From: Geosiphon pyriformis
Lineage: Eukaryota; Glomeromycota; Glomeromycetes; Archaeosporales; Geosiphonaceae
Length of the DNA stretch: 64,000 bases
NCBI GenBank assembly: GCA_016748015.1
Contig: JAAOMT010000029.1
Span: 481,140-545,139 of the forward strand
Reading direction: 5' to 3'
Both the position numbers and the translations under genes were made by a program. The notes beneath the pieces were generated by a model. That model saw only the letters and a program-made list of their open reading frames with translations. It was not told the DNA's origin and did not search any database. This document shows, in pieces, positions 12,225 to 23,137 of this stretch (positions within the stretch are counted from its first letter, which is position 1; every line of letters starts with the position of its first letter).

Positions 12225-15200
12225 ATGGGAGTTCCAGCCCTGTTCAGGTAAAAAGTTTAGACTAATCTTTCACGAAGCTCATCATTGACTTTATGCTAAC
12301 TAACTTATTACGTATTAGATGGCTTGCCAACAAATACCCCAAGATTGTTGAAAGAGTAATAGAGGAACAGCCTGTGACTATTCAGGGCACTGAGATTCCT
12401 GTCGATCTTTCCAAGCAAAATCCGAACGGAACGGAATTTGACAACCTTTATCTTGACATGAACGGAATTGTTCACCCTTGTTGTCACCCTGAAAATAAGG
12501 CGATAATTCCTCCATTAAGAAAATACAAGAACAATCAATAACAACGATGGTCTAACTTATTTTTGCTCTCTTTAGGTAGCTCCTGCTACAGAGAACGAAA
12601 TGATGATTGAGATTTTCAAATATACTGAGAGAATAATCGCAATGGTTCGCCCGAGAAAGCTTCTTTATTTAGCTTTAGGTATCTGCAAATTTCTTTTTAA
12701 CAAATTTGATTCGCAAATAGATAACTTAATCTAACATTAATTGAAAAATTTTCCATGAAGACGGGGTAGCCCCCCGGGCGAAGATGAATCAACAACGATC
12801 TCGTAGGTTTAGAACAGCCAAAGAATCTCGAGAGAAACTTGAAGACGAAGAAAGGTTGATTTCGGATCTCAAAGGTTTAAAATAATCATCCTGCTCACGC
12901 ATATTCCATCCTACAATTTACTTTTTAATTTACTAATAAAAAACTTCTTAGCTTCTGGGAAGGTTATCGATCCTGCGAGCCAGCCCAAAAAGGAGTGGGA
13001 CAGTAATTGTATCACCCCAGGTATTTTGATATGAGATCCTCGAGCGTTTTTCAAATTTACAATTAAGCTGACTCTTTCATGCAAAGGAACGCCCTTCATG
13101 TCAAATCTTGCTACCTGCTTGCGATATTGGATCGCTGATAAACTGAATACTGATCCAGGATGGAAAAATGTTTGTATTCCTAAAATTTATTTGCAAATAA
13201 ATACTATTCTTGACATTTTGAGATTCATCCTATCTATTACAGCTGAAGGTTATTCTATCAGATGCTAATGTACCTGGTGAAGGTGAACACAAAATAATGG
13301 ACTTCATTCGTTCACAACGTACCAATCCTAACCATGATCCCAATACGCGTCACGTTATTTATGGTTTGGTAATGTTAACGACAATAATCAGCAATTTTCA
13401 CTTGTTAATCCCTGAGGATCAGTTACCAACTTCTAATCTTTATAAATACAGGATGCTGACTTGATCATGCTTTCCTTGGCTACCCACGAGCCCCATTTTA
13501 AAGTTTTACGTGAAGATGTGTTCTTTAACGAAGGAATTATTAAGGGATGTTTTGTTTGTGGCCAAACTGGTCATCAAGCGAATCAATGCTTAGGTTTGTT
13601 ATATGATAAAATTCCCCTATAAATTCATGATAAATTAACAAAAACAAATTTTATGACCAATAGGAAAACCCAAACAAAAACAAGGTGAATTCGATGAGAA
13701 GGGAAAAGTGACCGGCATCAAACCTTATGTTTTTTTGGATGTTCAAATTCTTCGAGAATATCTCGAAATCGAGCTCAATGTCCCTTCAATCCCCTTCCCT
13801 TTTGATCTTGAAAATGCTCTTGATGATTGGGTGTTTCTTTGCTTTTTTGTTGGAAATGATTTCCTTCCACATCTACCCTCGTTGGAAATCAGAGAAGGAG
13901 CAATTGATACACTTACTACAATTTGGAAAAAAATTTTACCGATCGCTGGTGATTATCTGACAAAGAATGGGAGGGTAAATTAATGATACTAGCAATTGGA
14001 ATGCTTAAATTGATATTGGGAAATTTTAGAGTCCCAAAAAGATATTCAGCAGGATTTTATTCATTGCATTTCCAATTAGGTCCAATTAAACTGCGTCCAG
14101 CATCTCGTCACCGAACTTGGCTTTATCGAGGATGATATATTTCGCCGACGGCGCGAGCGTAACTTAATTTAATTATTTTTATCAATTGGGACGAATTCCC
14201 ATTTATATTCATCAAATAATTAATTAACGTCTTTCATATCCTTTTTGGTGTGTAGAAGAAGAGAGACGAGATCAAGCAAATAAAAGACGCAAATTACAAG
14301 AAGATGTTGCCCAAAATATATATCCTCCCAATGTTCAATCAACTAGAAAAATATCCTTTTGCAAATAGTTGATATTGTATTGTGATCTTGAAGGAGAGAA
14401 TTTGATTTTTAATGTGAATCTTTGACTCTAAAACACGTCTCTTCTGGACCTTCTGTTATACCTATAGGAATTCCGATATTACCAGTCAGAGGAGTAGATC
14501 CGAATGTTCGTGCACAATCCAATTCTGATCTTGTCGCGAATAGAGCAGCGGTACGTTTGGCAAATATTCAAGTCGCCGACTCTTTAAGAGCAGAGCTCAA
14601 TGGTCAAATCTTGCCATCTAAACAAAAAGAGGACTCCGCTGCAGGAGGAACTAAAAGAAAAGCAGATGAAATGAGTGAATCTGGACTAGAAGCCACTGAT
14701 GATTCACAAGGAACAGAATCTACTGAAAAAACTTTTGAAAGTCAAGACACCGTCAGGTAAAATGAATTATTTTATGCTTCACTTTCCAAGGCCACTATTC
14801 CCATATACTAAATATTTGGCTTTAAGACTTTGGGAACCTGGGTTCAAGGAGAGATATTATAGGTCTAAATTCCATGTGGAGTTAAGTGATACTCAATTCC
14901 GAAGAGAGTAAGTGCTTGATTCTTTTTTTTGATTTCTTATCAACTATGAATTTATATCAATGCCTCCGTTATATAGAGTTGTAAAGAATTATGTTGAGGG
15001 CCTTTGCTGGGTTCTTCAATATTATTTCCAAGTAAGTTATAATATTTTAAATATAAATGATATCAAACTTTAATTTATCTCTGACAAAATGTTGCCTCAA
15101 TAATAGGGTGTGCCCTCTTGGAAATGGTACTATCCTTACCATTATGCACCGTTTGCTTCGGACTTTGTTGATATTGCGGATATTAATATCAAGTTTGATT

Positions 15201-16686
15201 TGGGAAAACCTTTCAAACCTTTCGAACAATTAATGGGGGTCTTACCGGCTGCAAGGTTAGTATTTCTCGCGGCTCAGTGTTTGGTCTTTGTGTTAATATT
15301 CTGCTTTCTATCTTTAGTAAAGAGCATTTACCTAAAGCATTAGCCCAACTAATGATCGACAAAGAAAGTGAAATAAATGACTTTTACCCGGAAGATTTTG
15401 AGATAGATTTAAATGGCAAAAAGTTCGCATGGCAAGGTATTTCTCAAAAAAATTTTTAATTAAAAATATAATTACTTAAAACTGTCTTATTTTGAAATTG
15501 GGTTCCTTAGGAGTGGCGCTTTTACCCTTTATTGAGGAAAGCCGTCTATTGGCAGCTTTGGAAAAAGTCTATCCCAATTTGAATGAGGAGGAAACAAATA
15601 GAAACTCAAACGGGTCAGAGATATTGTGCTTTGGAAATAAGCACAAACTATACGAGGAGCTGTGTCCACTTTATGGAAAACGAAATTCTGATGAGGTAAT
15701 TAATGTTTCCGAGGGATTATTAATTTAACTGATTGTTGTTAACATGATTTACATCTAGCCCGTTTCTCTGAAACCGGAAAGCAGTGGAAAGTTATTTGGT
15801 TTTGTTTCGCCAGATCCAGATTGTATACCAGGCAGTACATTTTATTCACCGTTAACAGAACATAATATGCCAGATATTGTAAATGACAAGTCATTAAGGT
15901 ATGTTTTCAGAACCCATTGATATCTGAATAAATATGGACCACTCATCATCCAACCTGCCTCTTAGTGTATTGTACACACGACCCCCAAAAATAGAAGAAT
16001 GGCAACAAAAGTCAATCTTATTACCAAATGTCAAATTTTCACCTCGCGTCTTAAATACCCAAGATCATGAATTTGTCAGGAACGGAAATTCTAAGCGAAG
16101 AGATCAAGGAGGACGTCGGGGATTTGTTTATCAGAATAATCGGCAAGATATCAATCGTTCTGCTCACGAACGCCAAGGTTAAAGCATATTTATCTCCTTT
16201 ATATTGATTATTTTTTATGCTTAATACTAAACATTATACTATTTCGCAGAATATGGTGGCTCACGTAGAAACACAAAACAAGGATGGTATCAGGGACCTT
16301 CGCAACAGCAGCAATACACAACTTCACATTCTGGTTACGCTTCACATCCCTATGATGCCCAAAGATCTTATTCTCAATATTATGATTCGAATTCACAATA
16401 TTCTACATATAATTCTAACAGTCAATCAGCTCGTCAAGCTTATCAATCTATCAAAGGACATTATGACCCCACAAACTCAAATAGCTCCCAATATTATAGA
16501 GAAGGACAACAAACAACTCAAGCCAATTCAAGATGGCAACACCCCACATATCCATATCCGCAAAGTGGTGACTATAGGAATAATGATGTTAATCATAATC
16601 AATACGGGAACAATCAATATAATTCCAACAATCCGCCTAATCGACCATTCACTGGATATCCGCCTCATCAACCTAGTAGACGGTAG
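12225..16686 (+). CDS. RAT1: 5'-3' exoribonuclease RAT1/XRN2
   Basis: Nuclear 5'-3' exoribonuclease; this family acts in RNA polymerase II termination and rRNA/snoRNA processing. Exons: 12225-12247, 12319-12499, 12576-12678, 12761-12874, 12952-13020, 13087-13169, 13243-13368, 13452-13593, 13664-13974, 14080-14158, 14256-14350, 14437-14756, 14827-14907, 14977-15031, 15107-15255, 15318-15436, 15511-15695, 15759-15898, 15966-16177, 16250-16686. They total 3024 bases, 1007 residues, all phases consistent. It starts [10 protein letters not shown]. Acidic catalytic residues are in place: D54 (LYLDMNG), D103 ([11 protein letters not shown]), E204/E206 (GEGEH), D234/D236 (GLDADL), D346 (GNDFLPH). A zinc knuckle C266-C269-H274-C279 sits in the XRN N-domain, as in RAT1 rather than XRN1. 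The last ~145 residues are rich in Q, N, Y, S and G. Intron 2 is GC-AG; intron 11 is AT-AC. The gene appears intact. Confidence 0.95.
12500..12575 (+). other. Probable GC-AG intron in RAT1 (intron 2)
   Basis: Exon 2 must stop before an in-frame TAA at 12539-12541. The only junction giving the expected family sequence (HPENK then [10 protein letters not shown]) places the donor at AAG|GCGATA and the acceptor at CTTTAG|GTAGCT. The donor starts with GC instead of GT. Its remaining bases match the GC-AG consensus poorly, so a point mutation or base error is an alternative. Confidence 0.6.
14351..14436 (+). other. U12-type AT-AC intron in RAT1 (intron 11)
   Basis: No GT-AG solution joins exons 11 and 12 in frame. 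The AT-AC solution does so exactly: exon 11 ends AGA AAA, the intron starts ATATCCTTTT and ends AACAC, and exon 12 starts GTC TCT TCT. ATATCCTTT is the U12 5' splice-site consensus. TCTTTGACT at 14419-14427 resembles the U12 branch site (TCCTTRACT), with its A 11 bases before the intron end, the distance U12 introns require. The intron is 86 bases and contains in-frame stops, so it has to be removed. Confidence 0.85.
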
Positions 16687-16979
16687 TGAAGTATCCATCA
16701 GTTATAGATTAATATTGTATCTAATTCGGATCTATTAGAGCAAATCTTATTTTGCGATCATTTAAAAAATCAAGGAAATTAAAATTATTAATGAATCAAG
16801 ATTACGTTATATTAAGAATCATGCCTGTCATCATCAATATATAGAATCAAACACAGATCAAATTAATTGGCTTGAGTTTTGAATCGTGATTATAAGAAAA
16901 AAAATTTTTTTTTTTTTTATTCATGTTTTTTTATTGTCAAATGTGGTGTTTTTCGACAGATCATTGCCGGTTTCTGATG
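16687..16979. other. RAT1 3' flank
   Basis: Non-coding sequence after the RAT1 stop, with an A-run followed by a T-run at 16899-16919. It probably contains the 3' UTR. No canonical AATAAA signal is visible close to the stop. Confidence 0.5.
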
Positions 16980-18000
16980 CAAAACAACCCATTGGGTCAT
17001 CTGATCTTAAAGATTGAGCTAATCAAATGAATGCTGTTTTAAGCGGTGTTCAAAAAACAATTTCTAGTTGTCAAAGATTTTTTGGATGAGTGGTTTTTAC
17101 TTTAATGTTTGGTATTACTTTTAAGATCAAATTGGCTTTGGTTAAGTCTTTGTTTTATTTATTGTTTGGCTTTGTTAGACTTAAGTTTATTTCAAAAGAC
17201 AATATCAAATTGTTTTGTATTTTTAAGTCTTTTTTGGTTGTTATTACCAAAATTGCTATTAGTAATTCTCTTTTCTTAATTACATTTAAGATTGCACTTT
17301 ATAATGTTATTTTGAATATGTTTTTTAATAACATTAAAAATACTTTAAGTGTTTTTGATGTTGTTATTTTAATTAAATTAAAATTTACTGATTTGTAATA
17401 GTATATTATTGTCTATTTTAAGGATTTTTTTTCTGTTACTACTGTTTTTAATAACTGGTTTTATATTAATTAAAAAAGATAGTATTAGAATTTTTTTTGC
17501 TTAATCAAAAAAAAATTATTATTTTAAGAGATATTTTTAAGACTAAATTTGTTTATTTATTTTTTTGGCTATATTGTTTTTGAAATTAATGATTTGATTT
17601 CTCAAGTTAATAGTTATATTTGTTTTATTTTTTGTTTTTTTGATTCTTATTATTGTTAACACTTTGTTATTATTACTTTTAAGTTTTTGGGAATTTTAAA
17701 TTTTGTTATTCTAAAAACTAATACTTTATATAAAAGTTATATTTAATAAAAAACTTTTAAATATTATTAATATTACAAATATTAAAGTTTGAATTATTTG
17801 GCTTTAAATTATAAAATATATTTGTTTTTTTATTTAAGATTATTTCCAAATTTATTAATAATTTTACTAATTCTGTTCTATTTTTTATTAATATAAAATT
17901 TTATGTTAAAGTTGTTGTTTTTTTGGTTTTTTTTATATTGTTTCTTTGGCTGTTTTTGTTATTAATTTTGAGTTTAATTTTAGTTTGAATTCTTTAAAAT
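16980..18000 (+). pseudogene. Eroded LINE ORF1-type relic, C-depleted on the coding strand
   Basis: A plus-strand frame can be followed from about 17020 (segment NAVLSGVQKTISSCQRFFG) through 17090-17398 and, past several stops, to about 17740 (YIIVYFKDFF, INDLISQVNSYICFI). The spacing of these blocks resembles RRM-bearing ORF1 proteins that I remember from Rhizophagus LINEs; that comparison is from memory. The coding strand is full of T, keeps some G and has very little C, as if nearly every C had become T. The resulting hydrophobic translation is an effect of composition and does not indicate a membrane protein. Confidence 0.5.
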
Positions 18001-18780
18001 TTTAAATTATGAACTTAATTGTTTTGATTAAATTTATTGTTAAATTAATTGGTTTTTTGATTATCTTAGTTATTTTTTTTTAATTATAAATATATGTAAA
18101 AATTTCAAAATAAAAAAAAATTTGCTTACTATATTAAATGTTTTTAAAAAATTTGTTAGTTTTTTGGCTAGTATATCTAAAAACTTTGTTAGTTTTAAAG
18201 GTAAAATAAAATTTAATAACATAAATATTTGATTACTTTGTAATAAATATGTAATTTTAATATTAAAAATAATATTAAAAAAACTAAACTGTTTTTTAAT
18301 AAATTTATTTTTAATATTCAAAATTTAAATAATATTATAAAAAAACTTAATAGTTTAAATTTTTTTAATATTTTCTAATTTAGTTTAATTAATATTTTAA
18401 TTAACTTAAATAATTGATTATATATAAAAAGTATATAAAACATATTTAATTTAAGTTACTTAATTTGATATATTATATTAAATAATATTTAAACATAATT
18501 TTTTAAAACTTAATAAAAATTTTTTTATTAAAAACTTTTATTTTTAAGATTACAAATACTTAGTAGATTTTAAAGACATATTTTTTTAAAAAAACTGTGT
18601 TTATGTCTAAAAACAAAATTTACTTATAAGTTTATTAAATAAAATAAATATAAATATAATTTTTTTCTATAATACAAACAAAAAATTGATAATATAACAG
18701 AAGTTTTTAAAACTTTTTATTATTTAAAGTTTTAAAAATAAATAAAACTTAATAAAAAATAAATTTCTTTCTTTCTATTG
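18001..18780. other. AT-rich relic DNA
   Basis: No coding signal. The stretch around 18395-18500 resembles 59785-59890 (shared order of TTAAATAATTG, TTATAT, ATATATTATATT and AATATTTA), which in turn looks like a mutated LINE 3' tail. It is probably transposon debris. Confidence 0.45.
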
Positions 18781-19830
18781 TTTCAAATTCTTAAAAAAGA
18801 GTTAAAAGTTTTTTGAAAGAAGTTTTTTGCAATTCAATATAATAAATCCAAACCTTTCTTGCTTGATTTTGAGATTACTGTTAACTGTTATAAAAAAAAC
18901 TGTCAAAGACTTTGGTTTTAATACTGTAAGTGAAGGTGTTGTCTTTAGAAAAAAGAGAAAAGAAGGTGTTTTAAAAGATGGTGCTATTTGTGAAGTGATT
19001 TTGTTTAATAAACCAGTTGGGTGTTCTTGAAGATCTAAAACTGGTAATACTACTGAATCTGATAGTATTAATATGAAAAAAGAGTTTTTGGTCAAGAAAA
19101 CCAATGTAAATTATGATAAAGAAAATGTTCTGAAAAGGGAAGATATAAACCAAATGCCAAAGAGACCTAGGTTGATTATTAAGAAGACTTTGAACAAACT
19201 ATTAGACAAGATTAATTTTTTAAGCAATGACATTGATAATGATATTCTCTTAGATAGTTCTGTGGTTCTTTCCCTTTTCTAAAAAATCTGGTTAATGCAT
19301 CAGTTAAAAAGTTTTTTGTTTTGGATATTAATCTAAACAATATTATTAAAAAGTTGGTTCAAGAAAAGTTTGTGGTTGTCAGAAAATTATTTTCAAAAGT
19401 CAATGGTTTTGGAGGACATCTACTCCCTCAAAATTTGCTGAGATTATTAGAACAATGTTCACTTCCAAATTTAGCTTAAATCAAGCTATTAAAAGAGCAA
19501 AGGGTGCAAAGATCTTAGTAAACACCAATCTCAAAAAATCTGCTGGTCATTCAAATTGAACTGTGGTAATAAAAAAAATTCCAGTTGAAACATCAGCTGA
19601 GGCTATGCATACTGTACTGTCTGAGTTTAGAATAATTAAGTCAATCAAGATACAATTAATAGAACTTTGGCAAAAAACTGTGATTGAGTTTGAGTATTCA
19701 AATCATGCTGATTTGGTTACAGCAAAGTGGTCCATCCTAATCAGAAAAAATGCCATATGTGTTGCTAGGTCTGATAAAGACAAAGAATCTTAAGATAAAA
19801 AAGAAAGTCATAGAGCATTGCTCTATAATG
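18781..19830 (+). pseudogene. LINE ORF1 relic related to the 3160-9560 element
   Basis: Visible plus-strand pieces include RPRLIIKKTLNK (19150-19210), TSTPSKFAEIIRTMFTS and FSLNQAIKRAKGAKILVN (19420-19530), and 19563-19793 with VIKKIPVETSAEAMH and IKSIKIQLIELWQKTVIEF. These align in order with the ORF1 part of the minus-strand LINE (ASTPSKFPGIIRSSFTS, SLNKAREMAIGEKILVN, VIVKEIPVDLPKSAIEA, VSIKVQLIGLWQKALV). Stops and a frameshift near 19280-19420 break the frame, and the copy stops before the endonuclease. This copy extends slightly past the point where the other LINE enters its gap (EFEYSNHADLVTAKWSIL), so it gives a view of part of the missing region. Confidence 0.8.
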
Positions 19831-20009
19831 CAAACTATTTATAATCATTAAAAATATAAATCAGTCCAAAATTTTAAATAATGATCTTTATGTGTTTTTA
19901 TTTATATAATTAAATTTTATTGGTTAATATACATGTGTTTTTAATATATTATTTATAATAAAAAATAAAATTTTATTAAATTTTATATAATATAAAACCA
20001 AATACAGTA
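19831..20009. other. AT-rich spacer
   Basis: A/T-dominated DNA between the ORF1 relic and the transposase relic. No feature seen. Confidence 0.5.
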
Positions 20010-20824
20010 TTATAAAATTTGAATATTATTTAATTTGTTTAATTCTTCAAAAATATTATCTGGAATTCTTCTATAAGATTTATACTTTTTTATAGCATAT
20101 TTTACTAATTTTCTACTAAGACCTTTTCTATAAAGATTCATATAACACCAATATTTTTTTGAAAATCGGCTAATAGTTATTAAAAATACTAATTCAAGAC
20201 TTTTAGATACTGTTTTTTGTAATTTTTTTCATGAATAATCACATTTACTACATGCATATCTTTTAGTAACTCTTCAATATCTTTCAATAAAATTTAATTT
20301 GCAATGAAATTTTGGAAAAAAAATGCACTTATGTCTTATACTTTTGATTAATTCTTTAATTGCATTTTTTTGAGCAAAAAAATCAGATTCTAAAGATATT
20401 ACTTAATATACATAACAAAAAACTCTTGAAGAATCTTTGATTTTTTCTTTGTATTTTTGGCATTCTAATATTAATTTTTTTGATGGCCTTTTTCTCATTC
20501 TATTAATACTTGTTTAATTTCTTTAGACAATCCTTAAAGTTTTTTATCTGAATATGTTTTCAGAAATATCATTGATTGTAATTAATTATCTAATCCAAAA
20601 GAAGTATCTTGCATCAATAATTGCTTTTCACTTGAACTTAAATTCATTCTGCTTACAATTAAAATATCTTTACTAAATGCTGCATAATTAAAGCTATTAT
20701 TAAAAACAAATACAGCTGTACAATCTGAATATAATTTCTCAAAAATTGGAATTGCTTTATATTTAATTTGTTTAAGAAAATAGTCTGCTGTCCAATAACT
20801 ATCTTGATTTATACTAAATTGCAA
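20010..20824 (-). pseudogene. Decayed DDE-type transposase, C-terminal part
   Basis: The minus strand reads an 80-residue open start (20824-20582) and then, through several stops and at least one frame break, a C-terminal region. The centre reads HKCIFFPKFHCKLNFIERY, where the invariant NFIE supplies the third acidic residue of a DDE nuclease. It is followed by RYACSKCDYS and, near the end, a segment YRKGLSRKLVKYA and KSYRRIPDN. This layout resembles DDE-superfamily proteins I remember as common in Rhizophagus and basidiomycetes; I cannot name the family. At least two stops replace W codons (TGG to TGA). Terminal inverted repeats were not found. It lies between LINE and LTR debris. Confidence 0.55.
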
Positions 20825-20891
20825 ATAGCATTGTGTTTTTTCCAGTAAATTAGAATAGTTTTCTATATCATTTTGTTGTAAATGTAAACAT

Positions 20892-21591
20892 TATTACAGA
20901 TAATTATTTGGGGTCTCATATTAAATAACAAACCTGTAACTTGGTGCTTAATAGCTAATTTCATTGGTATTATTTAAAGATTTTTGTGATTTGAAGGTTT
21001 TGGTTAAGTTTATTGTATAATAAACAGAGATTCAATAGTTGTTTCAGTAGTCTCCTAGAATTGCAATTCTATTGAATTTTATTTTTCAGCATAGTGGCTG
21101 GTTTATTCTAACAGTTATGCCCTTTTGGTAAGCTATCCTCAATTTCCAAATTTTTTATCCTTGTTTTACAGATCTTTTACCAGACTATCTTTGACATCAA
21201 TAACTTAGCACTGAATCTCTTTAATCAGTTAATAATACAACAAAAAAAAATAAAAAAAAATAAAAAAAATAAAGAGATAAAGAAATAAGCCAAAGCAATA
21301 AAAAGTTAGTATTCTGTAAATAGTCATAATTAAGAGCTATTGTTTTAGTGTAATTAAGTATTAAATACTATTAATATGTAATGTTGATAGTGGGAAAAAT
21401 AATTTGGATAGTAAATAGTTATTTTATTGATATTGCTAATTCTATTCTGTCAGATCTTTGTATTAATTCTGTCTTTTCTGCTTCTAATGCTCTTGTTATA
21501 TATACATAATTTGGGTTTTATAAGATTATTTATATTTTCAAGTGATGTGTTATAATTTTTTAAGCAATGCTCACATTGCTAAGCAATATGT
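20892..21591 (-). repeat. Partial LTR, minus strand, interrupted by element A
   Basis: It begins on the plus strand TATTACAGATAATTATTTGGGG, a one-base variant of the usual LTR terminus, preceded by ACAT. It follows the solo LTR at 943-1749 block for block (AATTTGGGTTTTATAAG, GTGATGTGTTATAATTTTT) but stops at 21591, where the 5' LTR of element A starts. The expected far end (GTAACA) is missing, so it is truncated. Same subfamily as the solo LTR. Confidence 0.75.
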
Positions 21592-22200
21592 TGTTACTTA
21601 TAGAATATAGAAAATATAGTAGCATATAAATTAGCCAATCAGAAGTAGCCATAGTAAATATGGAATTTCAAGATTCCTCTCAAAAAAATTGCAGGATTCC
21701 AAAAATTTCAGGATTCTTGTACAAGAAATTGCAGGATTCCAGAATTTCAGGATTCTTCTTAGAAGAATTGCAGGATTCCAGGAATTTCAAGATTTCTGTT
21801 GTGAAGAATTAAGAAATTGAGGAATCTCAATTATGTATATATAACAGTAGTATTAGAAGTAGAAAAAACAGACCTCTCTGTTTAGATTTAATCTAAGCAA
21901 TCTTCTACTTTACAAATATTAATAAATAATTATTTAATATCTCAAAATTCACTCTCCACTATCAACACTTTATGTTAATAATAATTGATACTTAATACCA
22001 CTAGAACAATAGCTCTTGATTATGGCTATTGACAAGATACTAATACACAAATTGTCTTGGTTTATTTCTTTTATTTTTTTTATTTTTTTTTATTTTTTTG
22101 TCATTTTTTTGGGTTTTACTAATTGATTAAGGATTAAGTGCTGAATTATTGATGTTAAAGATTGTCTGGTAAAAAACCTCTGCAAGTGAGTAAAGCATGT
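21592..22200 (+). repeat. Element A 5' LTR, first part
   Basis: Starts TGTTACTTATAG and contains the array of GGATTCC/AATTTC units, the TATATATA box near 21835-21845, the hairpin region ACTATCAACA...TGTT and the TTTTATTTTT tract. It breaks off at AAAGCATGT where element B begins. Confidence 0.82.
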
Positions 22201-23075
22201 TGTTACTCATAGAAATATAGGAAATATATTAACATAATTATTAGCCAATCAGAAGTAAGCGTAGTAAATGTGAAATTCCAGAATTTCTCTTAGAAATTGC
22301 AGGATTCCAGGAATTTCAGGATTCCCAATGAGGAATTGCAGGATTCCAGAATTCCAGGATTCCTCTCAAAGGAATTGCAGGATTCCAGGAATTCCAGGAT
22401 TTCTGTTGTGAAGAATTGAGGAATCCCAATTATGTATATATAGCAGTAGTATTAGAAACAGAAAAGACAGAATTGATATCACAGAATCCTTAGCCTAGAA
22501 ATGCAATCATTAAATAAAAATAATTATTTCATATCTCAAATTCACTCTCCACTATCAACACTTCATGTTGATAGTAATTGATACTTAACCATGCTGGAAC
22601 AATAGCTCTTGATCATGGCTATTGATGGAATACTAATCTGCAAATTGCCTTGGCTTATTTCTTTTACTTTCTTTAATTTTTTTTATTTATTTTTTTATTT
22701 ATTTTGTTTTGATTTATTGTTGTGTACTAATTGATAAAAGATTAAGCACTGAGTTATTGATGTCAAGGATAGCCTGATAAAAGACCCAAAAATAAGGGTA
22801 GGATTTATATATTATCGGATAGCTTACCAGAAGGGCATGACTGCCAGACTAAATCTGGCCACCATGCTGAAAAAAAAATTGGGAAAACTTTTGAAAAGAT
22901 ACATCTACCATTAACACTATTGAATCTCTGTCCATTATACAAAAGACTCAACCAAAACCTTCAGATTCATCAAAACCTTCAGATATCATACCTTCCACAC
23001 ATCATCCACAGAAGTAGCTTTTGAGCACCAAGTTATGGGTTTGTTATTCAACAGCAGAAATAATCACCTGTAACA
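22201..23075 (+). repeat. Element B 5' LTR
   Basis: Begins TGTTACTCATAG and ends CACCTGTAACA, with a 6-base terminal inverted repeat TGTTAC/GTAACA. It carries the AATTCC array, a TATATATA box near 22432-22441 and the perfect 10-bp-stem hairpin ACTATCAACA...TGTTGATAGT. Confidence 0.9.
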
Positions 23076-23137
23076 TTTGGTGCTTCCTGTAAGGTATAAT
23101 CCTACAGAGAACCAGCACTGACAACACCAAACCAAAA

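Noticed and set aside
12911-13099. 62-codon minus-strand frame inside RAT1
   Set aside because: It crosses RAT1 exons and introns in antisense; the plus-strand exons have matching splice sites and conserved motifs.
16217-16738. 173-codon open frame over the RAT1 3' end
   Set aside because: It is a shifted frame of the real last exon (16250-16686), whose phase fits the preceding exons and gives the Q/N/Y-rich tail.
17090-17398. 102-codon hydrophobic frame that looks like a membrane protein
   Set aside because: The hydrophobicity comes from the T-rich coding strand. The frame lies within an eroded LINE ORF1-like relic and continues on both sides past stops.
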